A stretch of 64,000 bases of DNA from Isoetes taiwanensis (taxonomy: Eukaryota; Streptophyta; Lycopodiopsida; Isoetales; Isoetaceae): assembly GCA_021234155.1 (NCBI GenBank), contig JAJEKV010000006.1, positions 25,884,253 through 25,948,252 on the forward strand, given 5' to 3'. The notes below the pieces were generated by a model, which worked only from the letters and a program-made list of their open reading frames with translations, was not told the DNA's origin and searched no databases. Both the position numbers and the translations under genes were made by a program. This document shows positions 55,831-64,000 of this stretch, in pieces. How positions within the stretch are numbered: position 1 is the stretch's first letter; each line of letters begins with the position of its first letter.

Positions 55831-56735
55831 TATATCGTATATCATCATGGGACATCACATCTATGCACAAGCCGCATATAATGGGAACTAATGGTTCTAA
55901 ACTGGGAGCATCATCTAAATAATGGATACTAGGTTTCCACCCTCCTTCCCAATACACAAGAGGTGCAAGCATGAGATCAACCAACATCATATATCAATAT
56001 AAAATAATAAATAACACGAATAACAACTATTCTTAATCATATGCATCTAACTCACAATTAGAGTTCGTAATCGTATCTATGGATTCTAGAATGGCTCTAT
56101 TAGAAGTACAACATGCTAACTTATCTAGATGTTTAACTTCCAGATGAACTGCCTATGAATCTACTCAAAATACTTGCTCCTCAAGAACTGCCTCAAGCCC
56201 CGAGGTTCTTATCACTTGGTCGGGCATTTTGGAGTAGATGCTCCTCCCTCCGACAGCGCAGTGTCAGCCAAGCAGCCATGTCGCCAAGACGATCTTCAAA
56301 TTGAGTTTTTTGAACGAAGTGAAATCAAGTCACTGGAGCCAAAATTAGCCTAGGTTGTACTTTTTATGTGTTAGGGTTTATATTTTTCCACTTGGCTCCA
56401 ATAGAGTGCCAAAAAAATTGACTTTCTTTACTAAAAACCTTTTCTTTCAATCAAAATCTTGAAAAACATTTGCCAACGTAATTTCTTATGCACTTTGCTT
56501 TCATATTACATATGAACACAATGAATAGTATTAAGTAAGAGTCTACCATCATGGACTTTTCCTCTTGTTACAAGAACTATGAATTAGGTAGGGACAAAAG
56601 CATATAGTTGTCGATCCCTATAAAGATGATAAGGTTGTTAATGAGAAGAATATGCAAAATATGCAACAAGATCAAAGATGCATAAGTACTGTTGTTTCAA
56701 AAAAAAAAAACTATTAAATTCTTTATATACATTGT

Positions 56736-57264
56736 TAGAATCAAGTTGACTTCTAGAGAATAATTAATGCAATTATTCTAATTCACCACAATGCACTAGC
56801 ACAACAATTTGACTAGAGTAGTTCTACAATCAAGACAATTTCTCGATGCTTAGATAAACACCTTCATAAATAGTTTTAACAACCATAGTCAAATACAATG
56901 GTAATGATATTTATTTGAAAAGCAATCGCTCATTTGGGTGAACAATTTATCAGAAAGTAGTTTGAGAAATCTTTGAATTGATCTAATGGATGAATTAGAT
57001 CAATAAACCGTCACGACCACTTCAATCTTCAAGTCTAATCTCGCATTGCACCCACACCGCCCATTAAATTTGCGCCAATTTTTTTGCCGTGAGATCCAAA
57101 GTGCTACCCGTATTTTTTCTTATTTGAATGTTCTGGCTGGCTCCAAAATGAGAAGCCAACCATTGACCATTATAACCAATGGTCATTTAACTTTAAACAT
57201 TTACAATATGTACATCCCCTTAGGTTTATAAAACCATTAGGGTAGATACTTGTTAGAGCTAGAA
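56736..57264. other. No gene recognised
   Basis: AT-rich sequence between block B and the tail of the LINE. No motif or repeat stands out. Confidence 0.5.
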
Positions 57265-59220
57265 TAGAATAGTTTTTTTAACGCCCACCTGAGACCAATA
57301 GGTCATGGACCCATACAATGGGCTAGTACAATCATTACTACTAGATTAAAAACTCCTCGCCGAAGGTTTTCAAGGGAAAACCTTTTGCAAAGAATGATGA
57401 TACTAGACAAGAAGAGATAATGACTACCGAGGGCTCGCAATTGCGACGCTTATCTAGAACCTCAAGTATGTATAATGCCAAGTCATGCACGATGGTGCTC
57501 AGGCAGTTGTGGAAGCGTGGAATGGAATGCTAAGGTCAAAAATGATTCCTAACTATCTCAAAAGGTGGCAACTCGTAAGAGTATGGCTTTCATCTTCAAT
57601 AACCTCAGAATCGACAACAGCAATACATAGTCTCGCCATGGGCACCGCGTCAGCCCCATCTACCTGCCTCAAACCAGACACTGGGGGACCCCGCGGGCGA
57701 ATTGATGCAATAGCCAAGCTTGTTCCCCGACAATGAAGCAAGCAACAAGCTTGGGGCCCCGTGCCAAGGTGGGATTTATGTGTGCATGATAATGACCAGT
57801 TTTCACTTTGGGCCAAAGTAATCAAGGCCCCATATCTTTTGAGAAAACGACCATTGAGATATTGTTGCAAAAGTCAGATCGAATCGCAAGCATCGTAGTG
57901 CTCGTTATACAGCCCAAAGGCAAACCATGTAGTGTAATGTTTTTCCAACATCGCTTCAAACGCCGAGGAGATTAAGCCATGGCAAGTGCAAGAATGTGAT
58001 ACCTAACATCATCCATGTGGTGCACCTTTGCGCATATAGTGGAGATGGCGCCATGGCGTATGTTGAAGAGGCCAAAACCCGCCTCTTGTAAAAGAATAGC
58101 ATAGGGCACCGTTGTTTTAACTCCTCGGCCGTAAGTGAGAAAGGACTTTGCACCCGCCCCAAGCTCTCCCAAGCACTAGCAGAAACAATGGCCCCCCTAC
58201 ACTTTCGAAACCATACAAAGAAAACAGCTCTACCAAAGTCCAAACAAGTGGGCTTTCCGCGGGCTAATCATGAATTTCAGCTGAAAAACAATTGTTTTGC
58301 ATTGCATAGAGTGCTTCCATCCAAAGCAGAAACACCCGCTTTGGTAATACATCGTTCCCAAAGTGTGTTCTACAGAATTCTACACCAAGATACTTGTAGC
58401 TATCTACAACTTCAACTTCAAGCTATCATAGTGCATAGGGGGAACATTGTGACGAGAAGATTGAACTACCAAAAGCTTGGTCTTTGGAGATTAACATGCA
58501 AACCTGTTCTCACAAAAACTGCGGCAGAAAGTATATAAATGTTACCGCATACTAGCAAATGCAGATAAAAGGTATGAAACATCATCGATACATAAGTTGC
58601 CTAATGATATAGTGTGCCAAATGTGGACCTCCGCCGCCATGATTATCAAGCCATTCTTCCAATTGATCAATGTACAAGCCAAAGAGTGTAGGAGATAAAG
58701 GCAACCCCTCAATTTAACTCCAATATTGCTAGTGATTTGAGTACCCGGAAGGCCGGAAATTTAGCAAAAACCCTTTCATAGAGCCGAGCAACTGGCATTT
58801 TTGAAGATCTTGTGGAACCCTGTGCTCGCAAGCGCCGCCAAAGAAGTCATGCGGGTAAATCAGACGTATCAAAAGTAAAAAACCACAAAGCATATATAGA
58901 GGTCTTGTTTCCGCACTTTGACTACGCAATGTGAAAATATGGTCTGCTAGAATGGCATGGACTAAAAGCCTCGTCCCCTACAAAGACGCATAATTAAAAA
59001 GATGTTCTCATTTATGATGTCAATCGCCAAAGAAGACTGGCTAAGAGCTTTGAAAATATGGAACTTACCATGATCATGCGATATAATTAGAAGGGTCATG
59101 CTTATCACCGCTGTAAATTGGTACAACCTACAGCCCCTTAAGTTTCCTGCAAGCCTTCTTGCAAAGCTTGATTTAAAAAGAGTAGTGATGATTGGAAGCA
59201 AGTGACCTCCCCCCATTTAA
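57265..59220 (-). mobile_element. RTE-like LINE, reverse transcriptase and 3' end, decayed
   Basis: The 3' end is on the left: tail ATTCTATTCTAGC-like repeats (rc of 57255-57272), then a hairpin AGGTTTTCCCTTGAAAACCT (rc of 57366-57385). Reading right to left, pieces include MIMVSSIFSKLL (about 59080), GVKLRGCLYLLHSLACTL, a shifted GxxQGCPLSPTLFGL region (about 58700), SASAWESLGRVQ (about 58165), and TYGRGVKTTVPYAILLQEAG. The final VIEDESHTLTSC motif lies near 57580. The gene order and tail match the plus-strand LINE at 18840-20996. No endonuclease is recognised, so the 5' end is truncated or lost. Confidence 0.8.
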
Positions 59221-59229
59221 TTTCGCTTG

Positions 59230-60950
59230 CAAACCTTGAAGATCGTGAGACTTGCCATTAGATAGATGTCAGCAAAGTTCTTTTGACTTTCCTCCTGGAA
59301 TTGAAGAATAGGCAATGTAACTAAGGACCCCAGTGATGATGTAGGTGGAAAGCAATGTAAAAGAACAAAATGGTACTACTATTGTGGCAAATGAAGTTTG
59401 ATCCACATGTAATCTATTATATCTAATAGCTTTTATGAAGCGTGATATATGGGGCAAGCATCCTTGAAATAGCAAGCAACTCCACCGCAACCTCGTTGCC
59501 CATGACATTCATTAACAATGAAAATAATTGATAGCCCCAGAAATGAGGTAGCCGCTATCAATGCTCCCACGCTTCCACATGAGCGTATGATATCCATATC
59601 TTTGCAATGGGGATTCAAGTCATCACCTTGACGCCTATGGAAAACCTCGATAATTCCAAGACATCAACCAAGGCACATTTCCTAGGAAGGTACATTTGAG
59701 GTATGAGCAAAGGCGAAATGAGAAGGGCCGAGCAATAGAGGCTAGCCAAGTAGCAAAAGAGGCAAAAGAACATCGGCTACAGCTACAGCTTGCAAAGACG
59801 GGCGGGTACCATTAGCAACATCGCGAGAGGAATGGCCTTGAGCAGTAAGAAGATGGTGGGTGCGTGGCGATGGAACAACACGCAGGCGCATTTGCGTGCC
59901 GCTGGTGTGCATTGGGAAATGGGAGAATGGACTTTAACACCGCCAGCATGAGTGGCCTGCAAGATGATGAAAGGCGCCAAGAAAAGTTGCATGATGGTGT
60001 AAAATACGTGAGTTTTCCACCTAATCGCTGCGTTCTTTACTCACCATTCTTTGAATGTCCCTGACCTTTTGTACTCGCCGCCCTGACTAATCAAGGGACT
60101 TAGTAAGATCAAAATCCGCATAGAGATGTCCCTTTCAACTGCTTGGCTCGCTTGAGGATATCCATTTTAGTACTCAAATTCTCAAGATCGTGAAATTTCA
60201 TCACTCATAGTGGTGGGCCGCAATGCTCCAACCCTATGTGCAAAGAATAATGACAAATAACTGTAAGTTGTGAAGTCCAATTTAGCTAACACCTCAAGTT
60301 CTGCATCTTCAAGGTAAGTCCTCGATGCTTCTTCCGCATGCCTAATTACCGTGTGTGACATAATCGGGACTACAGGTTCTATCAATGTATTCTCTACGCC
60401 TCGAAAGGTATGTAGATGCATGTAGATGCAATGTTACATGAGAGTTTTGAAATTGGGGAGGATGAACTAGGCATGGATCTCACATTAGAATCATGATGCT
60501 TTTGAAGAAGAAGTTGAGGTGCCTTGGTTGCATGAGAGAATAAGAACGCCCAAGGCGCTATGAATCCTCGACTAGATGCGTGTCCTTAGCAAGCTCACCA
60601 CTGGCAGTCATGCTTTCCAATGCTCGCGATGCCAGTATTACAACTCAGAGACACCTTAGAGACATGACTATAAATCTTTGTCTTTGCTTGCCATCAACCA
60701 TTAGAAGCTCCACGCCATATGACAAGCAAAGAAACTCCAACTTTGTCACTTTCAATTGCTTCCCCAAAGCTTTGCATGTTCAAAGATGAATTTTGCCAAG
60801 AGCCGCTGTATGTCAAAAAGCATTTACACTTTGCCAATTCGCACTTCAATGCACATTGAAATTGTAAGCCATTCTTGTTGCCGCATGTGCAAAAGTAGCC
60901 GTAAGACCGCTGCTTGTTCTCTAGGTCTTCTTTGAAGCAAATTGACAAAG
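59230..60950 (-). pseudogene. Remnants of an unrecognised, partly hydrophobic protein gene
   Basis: Several minus-strand pieces look like real protein but I do not know the family. From right to left they are FLCLSYGVELLMVDGKQRQR (about 60745), RHAEEASRTYLEDAELEVLA and KLDFTTYSYLSLFFAHRVGA (about 60340-60220), and MQLFLAPFIILQATHAGGVK (about 59990). Next come an Ala/Leu-rich stretch near 59830, and IIRSCGSVGALIAATSFLGL, SIIFIVNECHGQRGCG (about 59590-59490). Two to three stretches could span a membrane. Stops and frame changes separate the pieces. The LINE on the left has 5' sequence ending near here, so it may have inserted into this gene. Confidence 0.4.
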
Positions 60951-60959
60951 AGAGGAAGA

Positions 60960-61237
60960 CGCGCCGACGACCTTGGAGAAATCATCTCGTCAATGCCTCG
61001 CCAATCCGGCCCCTTTCATCATCATGAGTTGAACCTCCAACGCATGTTGATGTGTATCAGCCGATATGCACTTCCAACACCAGCGCATGCGCACCGCCCC
61101 ATCGCCACCATAAGTGAACCTCCAACGCATGTTGAGGTTCGCCCCGCCGCTTGCACCGCCAACACCTCAGAATCTGACGCACCGCCTCCATCATCATGTG
61201 TTGAACCTCCAACGATGTTGAGGTCTGTCCGGGCATT
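60960..61237. repeat. Degenerate repeat with AACCTCCAACGCATGTTGA units
   Basis: The unit GAACCTCCAACGCATGTTGA appears at 61033, 61117 and, shortened by two bases, at 61203. Intervening GC-rich spacers contain CCGCC and CATCATCATG. One frame is open across it on each strand, which is expected for a repeat with few stops; I see no protein family. Confidence 0.6.
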
Positions 61238-61676
61238 TGCTAAGATGTAGAGCATCTTTATTGAGAGATCGAAGTCACATCACCTTTGTAACCGCTATAT
61301 CTTTGTTCGTGGATTCCAGAGACTTCAAGGGGTGACGCAGCGTGACTCTCACGGATTTGGCCGATCAAAGGGATTAATACCCACTATAGAAAATCCCTCT
61401 AGCCGCTGCAAAGGAATTGAAGGAGCCATTACTCAGAAAATGGGCCATCATCTATAATAGTAATCAGCCCAAATAAAAAAGTCCAAAAAGCCGAAATGTA
61501 TAATGATGCAAATGGTCCAATAATATGTCGAAAGATCCAGCATAAGCTTTTCCAACGGTGCCCAAATCACCTCGATTCCTGATGTTCTCTAGCCCCAAAA
61601 AGATAAATAATAACGGGAGGTGACTTCATCCCATGCCCATAAGCTCGCTTTTCACAATTATATGTGAATTCCAACA
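61238..61676 (-). repeat. 3' LTR of the right-edge Ty1/copia element
   Basis: The left-hand limit is inferred from the CA end and a poly(A)-signal-like AATAAAG about 25 bases before it. The start is fixed by the purine tract. The second LTR is outside the window, so neither end can be confirmed by comparison. Confidence 0.55.
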
Positions 61677-61699
61677 TTCCTCCTTCAACGAGATAATTA

Positions 61700-63010
61700 T
61701 ATAATCTTTCAAAAGATTCTTGTAATCGCTTGAAACCCTCAAATGAATGTTGAGCTCAATATGTTTTGTCCCTCTCATGAACAAATGTGATTTTTAGGAC
61801 TATTGCTATGCAACTTTGTTGTCTGGCTCCATATTTTTGTAGCATCTACCCGCAAGTAATAATCTAATTTTTTCTAAAAGTCTTCCGAAAAGCGAGTTTC
61901 TTTTGCAACCAAAGGACAGGCAAAGATATTCTCAAGTAGCTGACATTGCTATGGCACTTTGCTTTTGCTTTTCCCAATTTACTGCTCCACCCCTAGATAA
62001 ATTACATATCCGATGTTGATTTTCTCGAACTGGATCTCTCCCCAAATGATCACTAAATGCTAAAAGTTCCGTGATTATCCGAAGCCATATGTTATGCCAA
62101 AGTCTTGAGTATTTTTCAAATATCTGAGTAATTTTTTTCCTGCTTTACGCTGTTTTTTGCTTGATTGTGAGATCTTCTCATAAGAACATTCACAATGTAG
62201 GATATGTCGTCCGGGTGTTGTTGGACAAATAAAGCAAACATCCAATTAAGGCTCTTATATGGCACCTTTTCCATATCCATTATCTCTTCCTCCTCGACAC
62301 CTCTTTTTCTTCAATCAACCTGCGGACTTGAGTTATTGGAGTTGAGACCGGATTTGCATCCTCTAAGTTAAATCTTTTCAAAGATATTCCGAACATGCTT
62401 GCTTTATTTTTAGCCTTTAAATATTTTCTTCCTATCTCGATAAACTTCTATGCCAAGAAATTGTCTTAACTCTCCTAAACTGGGCTATTTGGAAATCGGG
62501 TTTTGAGTATTTCTGCAGCGAGCTAAACAATGAGCATCATTTGCAATCATTATGCAATCATCAACATAAAGAGCAATCATGCAATAATCTTCCATTTCTC
62601 AATCTATAAATATTTCCATCATTTTTCAACTTCTCAAAAAATCATGTTCTCTCAAGTATTGGTCTATGCAAAAAATACCCTTTGAGCTTGTTTTAGCCAT
62701 AAACCGCTTTTGTTTAACTTCCACAACATGCCATTCTTTTGAACAAACTGAGCTTGTCTCATGTAAACATCTCCATCAATTTTTGCATTCAAAATGTCAG
62801 TTTTACATCTATGTGATGGAGTTCTAAATTTCTAGCATTTGCCAAGCTAAGCAACAATCTAATGCTAGTAGTTTCACAAAAGTAAATATGTCTTATCATA
62901 ATCTCGCCTTTTTGAGTACACACCCTCGAAGCTACTAACCTTGCTTTTATATTATTTTTGTTCCATTTGTACACCTTTGATTCTAAAAAATCCATTTGTC
63001 AGCCTATAAT
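61700..63010 (-). pseudogene. Reverse transcriptase and RNase H of the right-edge Ty1/copia element
   Basis: RT starts VYKWNKNNIKARLVASRVC (about 62970) and continues with TSIRLLLSLANARNLELHHI, then FLNAKIDGDVYM. The YVDD active site is read from rc of about 62557-62568. Further pieces are QFLGIEVY-like sequence, VSTPITQVRR, and RALIGCLLYLSNNTRTTYP. The RNase H region has KHIELNIHLR-type sequence near 61730. Several stops and frame changes break it. Confidence 0.85.
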
Positions 63011-63499
63011 ATTCTTTCTCCTTTGGTTCGCCATAAAGATCATAAGTGTGTGTACACTTGAATGATTCTAATCTTCCCCATGGCTTTTAACCAATTGTCC
63101 TTGTCTCTGAGTTCTAAAGCTTCCTTCTACAAAGATATACAATTTCATCATCCATAATGGCTAGGATTTGGTCTATATCCTCGTTGTTCATATTCTGGCC
63201 CCTCGCTCTTCTAGTCTCAAACTTCTTCCTCTTCGCTCTACCGTGAATCACATTATTACTGTTTGCTTCCTCAAACAGCCTCCACTTCTTGTGTTTTTTC
63301 TCTTCTTTTGAATCAAGACTGCCTCCGTTCTACATTTGAGTTCTTGTGCTTGTTCCTCATCATAACCTGAAGTTTCACCTTCTCCTTTCTAATCCCCTCA
63401 GTTCCGAAGTCATCATCTAAACATATGTTCCAACTGCAGAGCTTGGTATCTCTCTCGCTTACAACTATTTCCCTTTATTCTTAAGTAAGTACAATAATT

Positions 63500-63997
63500 C
63501 TATATCCTTTTGCTTCAATATATCCGCTAACCAGATAGCCAATTCCCTTGGCATTCAATTTTTCAGTTCTAGGTATGTGGAAAAGTATACCAAAACAACC
63601 ATAGCACATAGCACTCCTTACACATATCATAGTTTATATCCCCATTAGAATTTGACCAGTATAAGTTAGGAACATTTTAGACTTGATGTAGGCAGTTCTT
63701 CTTTTGAAATTTGAACCGCTATCTTCAAGGCCTTCCCATAGATATACTGAAAGTTCCCATACTTTTCAATCATGGATCTCACAAAAGATCCATTAATATT
63801 CTGCTTTTCCTTTCAAGTAAACCCCATTCTGCTGGGACTATAGCTACGCGGTGCCAGCTTTTGCCAGCTAGGAAATGCTGCCAAAAATGTTTAAACTTGT
63901 TTGATAAATACTCCTCCCTCCTCCGCCGATCAATGCATTTTATCTTAGCTCCGCTTTCCCTTCGCTTCATAGCAATACGTAACTGAACGAAGTACAA
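63500..63997 (-). pseudogene. C-terminal integrase part of the right-edge Ty1/copia element
   Basis: A 72-codon frame reads EYLSNKFKHFWQHFLAG, then WGLLERKSRILMDLL, matching the end of the copia integrase core, whose third catalytic residue is the Glu of LLERK. Further left, KLNAKGIGYLVSGYIEAKGY (about 63570-63510) matches the linker that normally precedes RT. The N-terminal half is beyond the window edge. Confidence 0.75.
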
Positions 63998-64000
63998 TAT

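Larger units (their letters stand above)
53042..56735 (-). mobile_element. Retrotransposon block B, inverted relative to block A
   Basis: From 56735 down to about 53480 this is the reverse-complement homologue of 12610-15873. Matches include the region with GGGATCGACAACTATATGC, the integrase piece, the LTR, the gag-like start and the 62-bp duplication. Beyond 53480 it has in addition a partial LTR (53395-53042) that block A lacks. In its own direction the order is integrase fragment, LTR, shortened gag-like region, partial LTR. The right part therefore looks like an internally deleted element with both LTRs. Confidence 0.7.
61238..64000 (-). mobile_element. 3' part of a Ty1/copia element running off the right edge
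   Basis: On the minus strand, copia motifs appear in order from the right edge: end of integrase, RT, RNase H, purine tract and LTR. The LTR is proposed at 61238-61676 (begins TGTTGGAATTCACA, ends ATCTTAGCA, contains AATAAAG). The purine tract GAAGGAGGAA directly precedes it (rc of 61677-61686). The 5' half lies outside the window. Stops are frequent, so the element is inactive. Confidence 0.85.

Noticed and set aside
61022-61255. Overlapping open frames of 77 and 102 codons
   Set aside because: They read through a degenerate GC-rich tandem repeat on opposite strands; no protein family matches either.
1-64000. CRISPR arrays, operons, riboswitches or bacterial promoters
   Set aside because: Sequence type, introns and element content are those of a plant nuclear genome; no repeat-spacer array with constant repeats and unique spacers is present.

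Overview
The window looks like intergenic DNA from a large, repeat-rich land-plant nuclear genome, possibly a gymnosperm (species not determined). The evidence is the set of gene remnants: R2R3-MYB, an A-type cytochrome P450, GAUT-type glycosyltransferase, SECRET AGENT-type O-GlcNAc transferase, SUVR-type SET protein and Raf-like MAPKKK. Plant GT..AG introns at family-typical positions and old, heavily mutated Ty3/gypsy, Ty1/copia, RTE-like LINE and pogo-like elements point the same way. Almost nothing is an intact gene. The best gene candidate is a three-exon R2R3-MYB at 8504-9372, and even that has one frameshift.

Layout. 0.3-1.6 kb: a decayed transposase-like gene (+). 1.9-4.2 kb: two tandem copies of a roughly 1.1-kb repeat full of CATGCA motifs. 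4.5-6.7 kb: a decayed multi-exon coiled-coil and zinc-finger gene (-). 8.5-9.4 kb: MYB (+). 10.7 kb: one O-GlcNAc transferase exon. 12.6-15.9 kb: a retrotransposon block (integrase piece, LTR, gag-like piece) that recurs inverted at 53.0-56.7 kb. 15.9-18.7 kb: several tandem repeats, a GC-rich ACGT/GTCGTT block and a short TTAGGG run. 18.8-21.0 kb: LINE (+). 22.1-22.7 kb: a long degenerate AGATTCC array. 23.3-23.7 kb: SET-domain remnant. 24.0-34.4 kb: one full-length Ty3/gypsy element with 2.1-kb LTRs and a 5-bp target duplication. 35.9-40.1 kb: a cytochrome P450 gene (-) whose first exon is split by a pogo-like DNA transposon. 41.6 kb: Raf-like kinase remnant. 42.0-46.8 kb: full-length Ty1/copia element (+). 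49.3-50.1 kb: GAUT remnant (-). 51.0 kb: amidase remnant (-). 57.3-59.2 kb: second LINE (-). 59.2-61.0 kb: unrecognised, partly hydrophobic gene pieces (-). 61.2 kb to the right edge: 3' part of another copia element (-).

How it works together. I see no operon or pathway; the window records repeated insertion into, and decay of, plant genes. The most unusual structure is in the Ty3/gypsy element. It carries an extra RNase H domain between protease and reverse transcriptase, while the normal RNase H after the reverse transcriptase has lost catalytic positions. All coordinates of decayed items are approximate unless exact junctions are given, and no database search or alignment was run.
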